A stretch of DNA of 64,000 bases, from NCBI GenBank assembly GCA_947624745.1, contig CANQLR010000002.1, forward strand, positions 62,001 to 126,000, written 5' to 3'. Numbering within the stretch: the stretch's first letter is position 1; every line of letters begins with the position of its first letter. A program made the translations under genes and the position numbers. Source of the DNA: an uncultured Clostridia bacterium. Lineage in GTDB: Bacteria > Bacillota > Clostridia > Oscillospirales > Ruminococcaceae. The notes below the pieces were generated by a model that was given only the letters and a program-made list of their open reading frames with translations, had not been told where the DNA came from and did not search any database. This document shows, piece after piece, positions 1 to 6,807 of this stretch.

Positions 1-1497
1 TCACCCGATCCCGAGCATTTCATATACCGCAGACAGCATCTCCTGCTTCTCAACGGATTTAGTGAACCTCGGGGTCTTTGCCTTAAGCTCCGAAAGCGCC
101 TTGGGTATATCGAGCCCCGAGATCTTGTTGAGCGCCTCCGCCATTTCAAACTCGTCGGCGTAGGCGTTTTTCTCGCCCAGCGACTCCAGCACCGCCGCCG
201 GGAATTTATACGGGCTCGCGGTGGAGGCTATGACGCAGGGGGTTCTGTCCCCCGTCTCGGCGGCAAACTTGTCGTATACCCCTATCGCCACTGCGGTATG
301 CGGGTCGACCGTGTAGCCGAACTTCTTAAACGTCTCGGAAATGGCGGCCTCTGTCTCCTCCTCGGTGCAAAATCCCGCGTAGAAGAGCCTGTTCAGCTCG
401 GCCTTTATCTCCGGCGTGACCTCGAATCTTCCGCTCTCTGAAAGCGAGCCGTAGATCTTGCGGATATATCCGTCGTCCCCGCCGCTCAGGCGGAACAGCA
501 GCCTCTCAAGGTTCGAGGAGATGAGAATATCCATCGACGGCGAGATGGTCGTGTAAAATTTCCTGTTTCTGTCATAAACGCCTGTGCGGAGAAAATCGGT
601 GAGCACGTTATTCGAGTTCGACGCGCATATGAGCTTTTTGATTGGCAGCCCCATGAGCTTCGCATAATACGCGGCCAGAATGTTTCCGAAGTTTCCCGTC
701 GGCACGCAGACGTTTATCTCGTCTCCCACCGCTATCTTTCCGTCGGCAACAAACTGCGCATAAGCCGAGATATAATAAACTATCTGCGGCGCCAGACGCC
801 CCCAGTTTATCGAGTTAGCGCTTGAAAACATTATTCCGTTGTCCGAAAGCACCTTTTTGACCTCGGGGTCGGTAAATATCTTTTTGACCCCGGTCTGCGC
901 GTCGTCAAAGTTGCCCTTTATCGCGCAAACCCCGACGTTTCCGCCCTCCTGGGTTATCATCTGGAGCTTCTGCATCGCGCTCACGCCGTTTTCGGGATAG
1001 AACACGAGTATGCAGGCGCCCTCCGCGTCCTTAAATCCCTCGAGCGCGGCCTTGCCGGTGTCTCCCGAAGTCGCGACCAGAATGCAGACCTTTTTCCGCT
1101 CGCCGGTCTTTTTAACTGATGTCGTCAGCAAATGCGGGAGTATCTGCAAAGCCATGTCCTTGAACGCACAGGTCGGCCCGTGCCCGAGCTCCAGTATATG
1201 CTCGCTTTCGGTGAGCGTTTTAAGCTCCATGACGTTTTTCGTCTCGAAGCTTCCCGAGGCATACGCCGCGTTCACGCAGGCCTTGATCTCGTCCTCCGAA
1301 AAATCGGTCAGGAATTTTTTAAAGACCGCCGCCGCCCTTTCGGGATAGCTCATCTTCCCCATGGCGGTGATTTCGCCGTAAGAAAGCGAGGGTATCTCAC
1401 TCGGAACGTAAAGACCGCCGTCGCGGCTGATGCCTGAAACGATGGCCTCGGCGGAGGAAATTTTAAGAGCTTTGTCTCTTGTCGACTGATAATACAT
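1..1497 (-). CDS. thrC: Threonine synthase
   Basis: PLP-dependent enzyme that converts O-phospho-L-homoserine to L-threonine, the last step of threonine biosynthesis in the cytoplasm. The 498-aa product has the family start (MYYQSTRD, then SRDGGLYVP), the PLP-lysine region GPTCAFKDMALQ near residue 113 and the phosphate-binding ATSGDTGKAA. The length fits the longer bacterial ThrC class. The stop codon lies exactly at the window edge, so the gene is complete. GAGGTG stands 5 nt before the ATG. It is the last visible gene of the minus-strand run rplS-lepB-lepB2-rbgA-rnhB-yraN-thrC and starts 18 nt after yraN. Confidence 0.96.
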   Translation of the reverse strand: MYYQSTRDKALKISSAEAIVSGISRDGGLYVPSEIPSLSYGEITAMGKMSYPERAAAVFKKFLTDFSEDEIKACVNAAYASGSFETKNVMELKTLTESEHILELGHGPTCAFKDMALQILPHLLTTSVKKTGERKKVCILVATSGDTGKAALEGFKDAEGACILVFYPENGVSAMQKLQMITQEGGNVGVCAIKGNFDDAQTGVKKIFTDPEVKKVLSDNGIMFSSANSINWGRLAPQIVYYISAYAQFVADGKIAVGDEINVCVPTGNFGNILAAYYAKLMGLPIKKLICASNSNNVLTDFLRTGVYDRNRKFYTTISPSMDILISSNLERLLFRLSGGDDGYIRKIYGSLSESGRFEVTPEIKAELNRLFYAGFCTEEETEAAISETFKKFGYTVDPHTAVAIGVYDKFAAETGDRTPCVIASTASPYKFPAAVLESLGEKNAYADEFEMAEALNKISGLDIPKALSELKAKTPRFTKSVEKQEMLSAVYEMLGIG

Positions 1498-1515
1498 ATA
1501 AACACCTCATATTTT

Positions 1516-1872
1516 TTAAGCGGTAAATGCCCGCTGGATATACTTGAAATTAGTGACCTTACCTTCCGACAGCTCGACCACCGCCGCGTCAAAAACGCCG
1601 GAGGCCTCCAAACCGTTCCTGAGAAGATACTCCCCCGCCGCGCGAACGATAAGCTCCCGCTTTCGCCTGTTTATGGCCTCCTCTCCGCTGGTGAGAGGGT
1701 CGGGCTTTCGCGTTTTCACCTCGACGAAATGTATCACCCCGCCAATCTCGGCGATAATGTCTATCTCCCCGCCTCTGACGGTGAAGTTTCGCTCCAAAAT
1801 CCTGCAGCCCTTTCGCAGAAGATATTCGGCGGTATAGTCCTCGCCTATCTTTCCTATCTCTTTTTTCGTCAT
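1516..1872 (-). CDS. yraN: YraN/UPF0102 endonuclease-like protein
   Basis: A 118-aa protein of the YraN (UPF0102) family, a small PD-(D/E)XK nuclease-fold family of uncertain cellular role. The sequence shows the family core: GEDYTAEYLLRKGCRILERNF, GGEIDIIAEIGG (acidic metal-site motif) and FVEVKTRK (E-x-K). Length is typical. It lies 5 nt after rnhB in the same orientation, the common rnhB-yraN arrangement of Firmicutes. No strong Shine-Dalgarno is visible, so translation may be coupled to rnhB. The nuclease role is a fold-based inference. Confidence 0.9.
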   Translation of the reverse strand: MTKKEIGKIGEDYTAEYLLRKGCRILERNFTVRGGEIDIIAEIGGVIHFVEVKTRKPDPLTSGEEAINRRKRELIVRAAGEYLLRNGLEASGVFDAAVVELSEGKVTNFKYIQRAFTA

Positions 1873-1877
1873 AATTT

Positions 1878-2468
1878 TCAGTGCAGCTTTTTAAGAAAGC
1901 TTGGACGGTGCGCGGGGCATGGCCCGTACTTTTTTATCATCTCATAGTGCAGCTTCGTGCCGTATCCCTTGTGCTTTGAAAACCCGTACTCGGGATAAGC
2001 CCTGTCAAGCCCGTTCATATATCTGTCACGCTCGACCTTTGCAAGGATCGAAGCCGCGGCTATCGACTGCGACAGCGCGTCCCCGTGAACGACCGCCCTT
2101 GCCTTCGGGATATCAGGCACGCGGTTCCCGTCGATGAGCGCGATGTCATATTCTCTTTTCAGCCCCTCGGCGGCGCGCTTCATCGCGAGCATTGCGGCGT
2201 TTAAAATATTCAGCCGCTCTATCTCCTCGACCGAAGCCGTCGCAACAAAATAAGCCTCCGCCTTTTCGGTGATTAGCTCATAAAGCTCCTCCCGCCTTTT
2301 TTCGGTCAGCTTTTTCGAGTCGTTCACGCCCCCCAGAACGATTCCCCTCGGGAGTATCACCGCCGCAGCGTAAACGTCCCCGGCAAGGGGCCCGCGCCCC
2401 GCCTCGTCAAGCCCCGCGATCACGGGGTATTCCCCGCGCAGAGCCTCGTCAAATGCAAAAAGCGTCAT
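1878..2468 (-). CDS. rnhB: Ribonuclease HII
   Basis: Cleaves the RNA strand of RNA-DNA hybrids and removes single ribonucleotides misincorporated in DNA. The 196-aa protein has the catalytic motif GLDEAGRGPLAGD near residue 19, ALIDGNRVPD and the DALSQSIAAASILAKVERD block that contributes the remaining acidic residue, then the C-terminal YPEYGFSKHKGYGTKLH. Its ATG overlaps the rbgA stop as ATGA and is preceded by GGAGGAAAG. It is part of the rplS-to-thrC run, where rbgA-rnhB adjacency is conserved in Firmicutes. Confidence 0.96.
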   Translation of the reverse strand: MTLFAFDEALRGEYPVIAGLDEAGRGPLAGDVYAAAVILPRGIVLGGVNDSKKLTEKRREELYELITEKAEAYFVATASVEEIERLNILNAAMLAMKRAAEGLKREYDIALIDGNRVPDIPKARAVVHGDALSQSIAAASILAKVERDRYMNGLDRAYPEYGFSKHKGYGTKLHYEMIKKYGPCPAHRPSFLKKLH

Positions 2469-3340
2469 CTTTCCTCCGGCGTTTCAAGGCTTATCCTCCC
2501 GAGCTTTCCCGAGCGGAATTCGTCAAGTATCACCGCCGCCGTTCTCTCATAGTTTATCTCCCCTCCCGAGACCAAAAACCCCCTCTTTCTGCCGATCCGC
2601 TCCATCAGCTCAAGATCGCTCTCTTCCTCCCCGGGCGTGATCGAGTATCTCGCGTATATTGCCCCGGGTTCTGTCAGCCTCAGCCTTCCTAAAAATCTCA
2701 TCGCGAGCGTTTCGATGTCGAGTATGTCGTCGCGTATCGCCCCCGTCCACGCAAGCGCCATTCCGACCGACTCGTCCTCGAACTTCGGCGCCAAAACTCC
2801 CGGAGTGTCCAAAAGCTCGAAATCGCTTTCCAGCTTTATCCACTGCTCGGCGCGGGTAACGCCCGGCCTGTCCTCGACCTTGGCGCGCTTCGAGCCGCTC
2901 AAGCGGTTAATAAGCGCCGATTTCCCGACGTTCGGCACCCCGACTGCCATTATCCTTATCGAGCGCCCGACCATGCCCTTCGCCGCCCATTTTTCCGTCT
3001 CGTCCTTTAAAATCGCCCTCGTCTTTTCAAGTACCGCCCTGCAGCCCTTGCCGCTCTTACAGTCTGTCGCGAGCGCGGGAATACCCTTTTCCCGGTAATA
3101 TTCGAGCCATCTGCGGGTGATCTCCTCGTCCGCCATGTCCGACTTATTCAAAAGAAGTATCCTCGGCTTGCTCCCGAGGAGCGTTTCTATGTCCGGGTTC
3201 TGCGACGAGCGCGGTATCCTCGCGTCCAAAAGCACCAGCACCGCGTCCACGAGTCCTAAATGCTCGCGAATCAGCCTCTTGGTCTTCTGCATATGCCCCG
3301 GGAACCACTGAATGTTATACTGATTATCTATTTTTATCAA
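2465..3340 (-). CDS. rbgA: Ribosome biogenesis GTPase RbgA (YlqF)
   Basis: Circularly permuted GTPase that acts late in 50S subunit assembly. Visible features are the N-terminal IQWFPGHMQKTKR block, LLLNKSDMAD (G4) before GVPNVGKSALINRL (G1) and LLDTPGVLAP (G3), the permuted G4-G1-G3 order of the YlqF/YawG family. The open frame extends upstream into the signal peptidase gene, but family alignment places the start near IQWFPGHM. No ATG is available there. TTG at 3340 directly abuts an AAAAGGA that overlaps the upstream stop, which is unusually close, so the start codon is uncertain by a few codons (an in-frame ATA sits 9 nt from that Shine-Dalgarno). Confidence 0.93.
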   Translation of the reverse strand: MIKIDNQYNIQWFPGHMQKTKRLIREHLGLVDAVLVLLDARIPRSSQNPDIETLLGSKPRILLLNKSDMADEEITRRWLEYYREKGIPALATDCKSGKGCRAVLEKTRAILKDETEKWAAKGMVGRSIRIMAVGVPNVGKSALINRLSGSKRAKVEDRPGVTRAEQWIKLESDFELLDTPGVLAPKFEDESVGMALAWTGAIRDDILDIETLAMRFLGRLRLTEPGAIYARYSITPGEEESDLELMERIGRKRGFLVSGGEINYERTAAVILDEFRSGKLGRISLETPEER

Positions 3341-3345
3341 TCCTT

Positions 3346-3900
3346 TTAAAGTTTTCGGGCCTTGGCGATCGGAAACAGCCGGAACACCGCTCTCCCGTAA
3401 ATATCCTCCCGGTCGATGAGCCCTATCGAATAATTCCTTGAATCTTCGGTGTCCGCCCTGTTGTCGCAGAGAACGAAATAATACCCCTGCGGAACCGTCA
3501 TCGGATAATCGCACCCGTTATCGGAGTCAAACGTTCGGTTATCTATCCCCGCGACGTTAAAAATCGACCCGTCTACATACACCGTCCCGGTCACAAAGTC
3601 GATATTGACCGTCTGCCCCGGGACAGCCGCTATCCGCCGAAGGCAAACGCCGTCAAGTCCGTAGCCCTCGCATGCAACGATATCTCCCAGCTTCGGCTCA
3701 TATCCGAGGCTTTCGATGATTACGAGATCACTTTTGGAAAGAGTCGGCGACATCGACCCGTCGCGAACTATCGCCGGGAGGGCAATATATGTAAGCGCCA
3801 ATGCCAAAATAGCGAAAACGCAGCATACCGCCCCCAAGACGGAAAGGATCCCGTCATAGAGCCTGTCGTGGTTCTTTCTGATCCGAAAATCCGAAAACAT
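3346..3900 (-). CDS. Signal peptidase I paralogue lacking the catalytic Lys
   Basis: A 184-aa S26-family protein, the same length as its upstream neighbour. One N-terminal membrane segment (about residues 17-44) is followed by the nucleophile box GSMSPTL (Ser49), but the general-base box reads CLRRIAAVPG where active type I peptidases have V-K-R; the codon at residue 88 is CGG (Arg). The C-terminal box is CDNRADTEDSR instead of GDNR. The adjacent paralogue keeps Ser49 and Lys88 at identical positions. I chose ATG 3900, with GGAGGGG 3-5 nt upstream, over a TTG at 3918 overlapping the lepB stop. It may be inactive or a partner or modifier of LepB; this is inference. Confidence 0.88.
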   Translation of the reverse strand: MFSDFRIRKNHDRLYDGILSVLGAVCCVFAILALALTYIALPAIVRDGSMSPTLSKSDLVIIESLGYEPKLGDIVACEGYGLDGVCLRRIAAVPGQTVNIDFVTGTVYVDGSIFNVAGIDNRTFDSDNGCDYPMTVPQGYYFVLCDNRADTEDSRNYSIGLIDREDIYGRAVFRLFPIAKARKL

Positions 3901-3914
3901 CTGCCCCTCCGAGG

Positions 3915-4469
3915 TCAAAAGGTGGAAATTCTGTTAAACGGAAAAAGCCGCAGTACCGCCTTTCCGAGTATATCCTCCCGGTCTACGAAGCCCACCTCCG
4001 TGCTCCGCGAATCGTTCGAGTTCTGGCGGTTGTCCCCGAGTACGAAATATTTCCCCTCCGGCACCGTCAGATCGGTAATGTCCCTGCCCTCGCGCAAAAG
4101 GGTGATATTGTCTATCCCGTCGACCAAAAACTCCTCGCCGTCGACATAGACCTTTCCCTTTTCAAAGTCTACGGTAACGGTCTGGCCTCCGACGGCGGCT
4201 ATCCGCTTCACGATGACCTTTCCGAGCCCCGGCGAGTTGCAGGCGATTATATCCCCCTGCTCGGGAGTGTAAAGCAGCGAGCGGAGTATCAGAAAGTCCT
4301 TGTCCAAAAGCGTCGGCTCCATCGACTCCCCGCTGACCCAAGCCTGTCTGCCGATAAAGGTGTAAACGAGTATCACGATGATGCCGGTTACGCACATGAC
4401 CTTGGCGAAGTCCAAGATCTCGTCTATAAGAGGCTGCTTTTCCGCCTTCTTGTCCTTCTTCTTTTTCAT
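3915..4469 (-). CDS. lepB: Signal peptidase I
   Basis: Membrane-anchored serine-lysine protease that removes signal peptides from exported proteins. The 184-aa product has a Lys-rich N-terminus (MKKKKDKKAEK), one transmembrane segment at about 21-40, then GESMEPTL (Ser49), VIVKRIAAVGG (Lys88) and FVLGDNRQNSNDSR, the complete active-site set. The annotated ATG follows AGAAGTGATCTC. Upstream in-frame codons up to 4529 would add a non-family extension across the intergenic region and were rejected. The gene follows the rplS terminator, so it depends on read-through or an unseen promoter. Confidence 0.95.
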   Translation of the reverse strand: MKKKKDKKAEKQPLIDEILDFAKVMCVTGIIVILVYTFIGRQAWVSGESMEPTLLDKDFLILRSLLYTPEQGDIIACNSPGLGKVIVKRIAAVGGQTVTVDFEKGKVYVDGEEFLVDGIDNITLLREGRDITDLTVPEGKYFVLGDNRQNSNDSRSTEVGFVDREDILGKAVLRLFPFNRISTF

Positions 4470-4550
4470 GAGATCACTTCTTTGCAAAAAATTTGGATAT
4501 ATTATATCACACCGCGCCGCAAAAATCAAGGGAAAATCGCAGCTAAACGA

Positions 4551-4576
4551 AAAAACTCCCGCGTGGGGAGTTTTTT
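4551..4576 (-). terminator. Intrinsic terminator after rplS
   Basis: On the minus strand the sequence just past the rplS stop forms an ACTCC-(cacgcgg)-GGAGT type hairpin preceded by A-run and followed by TTTTTT. It lies between rplS and lepB, so it probably attenuates read-through into the downstream genes. Confidence 0.75.
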
Positions 4577-4579
4577 GGT

Positions 4580-4924
4580 TTAGCGAAGGGCGTCCTTGGT
4601 CTTGGCTGCCTTGCCGACGCGGTCGCGCAGATAGTAGAGCTTTGCTCTTCTTACCTTACCGCGCCTTACGACGTCGACCTTCTCGACAACGGGAGAATGA
4701 AGCGGGAATACTCTTTCGCAGCCGCAGCCGTGAGCCACTCTGCGGACGGTGAAGGTCTCGCTCACGCCGCCGTGCTTGCGGGCGATAACGGTGCCCTCGA
4801 AGGCCTGTATTCTCGACTTGTCGCCTTCCTGGATCCTTACGGAGACCCTGACGGTATCTCCGACCTCAAATTCGGGAACGTTCTCTTTCATCGACGAACC
4901 GGAAATAAGCTTTAAAGCGTCCAT
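4580..4924 (-). CDS. rplS: 50S ribosomal protein L19
   Basis: L19 binds 23S rRNA at the 30S-50S interface. The 114-aa product shows the family core: [69 protein letters not shown] with a short A-rich spacer precedes the ATG. It is preceded by a promoter and a structured leader (4925-5076) and followed by a terminator, so it is probably transcribed abundantly on its own, with partial read-through into lepB. Confidence 0.98.
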   Translation of the reverse strand: MDALKLISGSSMKENVPEFEVGDTVRVSVRIQEGDKSRIQAFEGTVIARKHGGVSETFTVRRVAHGCGCERVFPLHSPVVEKVDVVRRGKVRRAKLYYLRDRVGKAAKTKDALR

Positions 4925-5076
4925 TCTGTCTTTTCCTCCTTTTTTCTTTCAGACATTCATACGCCCCAGCCGACCGCAAAGGGGTCGCTTTATAAGAGGG
5001 CCAGCGGACTGCCAGCTTTAGTATTGCAACTAAACCCTGCCGTAAATCAAAGGAAATTTATCGGCAGACCAAATGC
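4925..5076 (-). ncRNA. Structured 5' leader of rplS (candidate L19 autoregulatory leader)
   Basis: About 150 nt lie between the predicted transcription start and the rplS ATG. On the minus strand a CTGCCG...CGGCAG stem (5037-5067) and a TTTAGT...ACTAAA stem can form, leaving the Shine-Dalgarno just before the gene. L19 leaders are known in Firmicutes, but I cannot confirm a match to that family without a covariance search. The span and function are inference. Confidence 0.5.
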
Positions 5077-5082
5077 TTAAAT

Positions 5083-5111
5083 ATTATAACACATTGCGAA
5101 AATTTAATCAA
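5083..5111 (-). promoter_or_regulatory. Sigma-A-type promoter for rplS
   Basis: On the minus strand TTGATT and TATAAT are separated by exactly 17 nt, about 160 nt before the rplS start. The position and near-consensus match support a vegetative promoter. Confidence 0.75.
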
Positions 5112-5170
5112 TAGTATGACCTGTCGAAAATTCGCCTGCCCACCGCCCAATTTTTGTTGATCTTGACCAA

Positions 5171-5719
5171 TTACGCGTCCAGAAAAAGCGAAATAAGAAT
5201 AAATCCCATGCTCATGACCGCCGAAGCCGACGCGCGAGCAGGCGCGGCATACAAAAACCCCGCAAATCCCGCGAGCAAAGCCGCCCCCGATATCACCGAA
5301 AGCGCCCTCGCGGCTCTCTCGCTCAAAAACAGCGCAGCGAACCTCCCGCCGTCGAAATATCCTATCGGCAAAAGATTGAACGCCCCAAGCGCGAGATTTA
5401 TCCCTCTGAACTCCCCTTTCAGCACCGCCCCGAGCATAAGATTCATCGCCGCTCCCGAAAGATACACCGCCGCGGCCTTTCCCCTCGATAGCCCGTCTAT
5501 CCCGGAGGAGGATATCTTTATCCCCCCTCCGTAAAATCTCACCGAGCTTATCTTCACCCCGAATATCCGCATAAAAAACAGGTGCGAAAGCTCGTGCAGA
5601 ACGCAGAACAAAAGCGCCGCCCCGCCGAGGGAATTGTCCCTAAGAACCGACAGCCCCAAGATAAAGAAGAACCCGAAGCAAAGGTCGATCTCGACGCCGA
5701 AAATTTTAAATGTAAGCAT
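5171..5719 (-). CDS. M50-family site-2 protease-like membrane protein
   Basis: A 182-aa polytopic membrane protein with a zinc metalloprotease motif HELSH near residue 43 and the second site NLLPIGYFDGGR near residue 115, as in compact SpoIVFB-like M50 intramembrane proteases. Membrane segments flank both motifs. It sits just past the terminator of the spoVM operon and upstream of the rplS promoter, with no clear promoter of its own. A role in sporulation (pro-sigma processing) is possible given spoVM next door, but short M50 proteins are diverse and the substrate is unknown. Confidence 0.8.
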   Translation of the reverse strand: MLTFKIFGVEIDLCFGFFFILGLSVLRDNSLGGAALLFCVLHELSHLFFMRIFGVKISSVRFYGGGIKISSSGIDGLSRGKAAAVYLSGAAMNLMLGAVLKGEFRGINLALGAFNLLPIGYFDGGRFAALFLSERAARALSVISGAALLAGFAGFLYAAPARASASAVMSMGFILISLFLDA

Positions 5720-5742
5720 GATAAAGTATATTCGCTGCCCGC

Positions 5743-5771
5743 AAAAAAATTCGGGGGAGATGTCTCCCCCG
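5743..5771 (-). terminator. Intrinsic terminator after spoVM
   Basis: On the minus strand a GGGGGAGA...TCTCCCCC hairpin starts right at the spoVM stop and is followed by AATTTTTTT. It closes the long yicC-to-spoVM operon. Confidence 0.85.
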
Positions 5772-5775
5772 CGCT

Positions 5776-5862
5776 TTACTGCTTTTGCTCCCTGCTGACT
5801 CCGAAGAAAAGCCGAAGTATCCCGGCGACGAGCTTGCAGGGCTTTTTAACAATGACCTTCAT
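5776..5862 (-). CDS. spoVM: Stage V sporulation protein M (SpoVM)
   Basis: A 28-codon gene whose product starts MKVIVKKPCKLVAGILRLFF and ends GVSREQKQ. SpoVM is an amphipathic helix of about 26 residues that recognises the curved forespore surface and anchors SpoIVA to start coat assembly. The length, Lys-Pro-x-Lys segment, central GI(L/V)R helix and charged tail match that family. AGGAGG stands 7 nt before the ATG, and a terminator follows the stop. It lies directly downstream of prpC-prkC-rsgA, as in Bacillus subtilis. Short length makes similarity statistics weak, but the context is strong. Confidence 0.88.
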   Translation of the reverse strand: MKVIVKKPCKLVAGILRLFFGVSREQKQ

Positions 5863-5928
5863 CAAAACGCCTCCTATATGTATTGCGTGACCGCTTTTAC
5901 ATATTATTCCGAGGCGGCGCTTTGTGTT

Positions 5929-6807
5929 CTACCTCTTTTTCAGCTCCCACGGCTTGATCCTCTCCGCCTCGGCGTACATCTTTACATACGAAGCGTGCCG
6001 CGACGGCGATATCTTCCCGTCCCGAAGAGCCTCCAGCACCGCGCACCCCTGCTCCGTCCTGTGCGAGCAGCCGGTGTATCGGCAGTGCCCCAAAAAGTCT
6101 GAAAACTCGGGGAAGCAGTCGGCAAGATACTCCTTGAAGATAATATCGTACCTGTCGGTCGAAAACGCCGCAAACCCCGGCGTGTCGGCGAGATATCCTC
6201 CCCCCGGCAGCCTTAGAATGTCGGTGCGTCGGGTGGTGTTTTTCCCCCTACCGAGCTTCTCGCTTATCTCTCCGACCTCCGCCTCCGCCCCGGGAATGAG
6301 ATTGTTTAAAAGCGACGATTTCCCCACGCCCGAGTTCCCGCACAGCGCCGAAAAGCTCCCCCTGATCTCCGCCAAAAGCTCCTCCGCGCCCTCGCCGGTG
6401 ATGTTGTCAATGAGAAACGTCGGGAATATAGGCCTGTAAATTTTCGCGTACTCCTCCGGGTCGTAAAGGTCGGTCTTTGTGATGGCAATGACCGGCTTTA
6501 TCCCCTTAAATACCGACACCGCCGTGAATTTATCAAGGTTTAAAAGGTTCGGCGACGGGCTCACCGCCGAGCATACAAAGACAATGCTGTCCAGATTTGC
6601 GAGCGGCGGGCGGACTATCTCGTTTCTTCGCGGGTAAATTTTCGTGATGACGTACTCCCCCGCGTGTTCCTCGACCTCCGCCTCGTCCCCGCAGAGAGGG
6701 GCAAGCTCGCGCGAGCGAAAGCTCCCCCTCGCGGTGCAAATTATCTCCCTGCCCTCGGCGCCGACCTTAAACCCGGTGCCGAAGGCGCTTATTATCATCC
6801 CGCGCAT
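5929..6807 (-). CDS. rsgA: Ribosome small subunit GTPase RsgA (CpgA/YloQ)
   Basis: Circularly permuted GTPase that checks maturation of the 30S subunit. The 292-aa product has an N-terminal OB-fold (about 1-65), ITKTDL (G4), CGNSGVGKSSLLNNL (G1) near residue 155, GRGKNTTRRTDI (G2), LADTPGF (G3), and a C-terminal zinc site with C-x-H spacing (CRYTGCSHRTEQGCAV). Its ATG overlaps the prkC stop by one base. The prpC-prkC-rsgA order is conserved; in B. subtilis PrkC phosphorylates this protein. Confidence 0.96.
   Translation of the reverse strand: MRGMIISAFGTGFKVGAEGREIICTARGSFRSRELAPLCGDEAEVEEHAGEYVITKIYPRRNEIVRPPLANLDSIVFVCSAVSPSPNLLNLDKFTAVSVFKGIKPVIAITKTDLYDPEEYAKIYRPIFPTFLIDNITGEGAEELLAEIRGSFSALCGNSGVGKSSLLNNLIPGAEAEVGEISEKLGRGKNTTRRTDILRLPGGGYLADTPGFAAFSTDRYDIIFKEYLADCFPEFSDFLGHCRYTGCSHRTEQGCAVLEALRDGKISPSRHASYVKMYAEAERIKPWELKKR

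Noticed and set aside
3341-3514. Upstream extension of rbgA
   Set aside because: The added residues overlap the signal peptidase gene, lack family similarity, and would put rbgA's start far before the conserved IQWFPGHM block.
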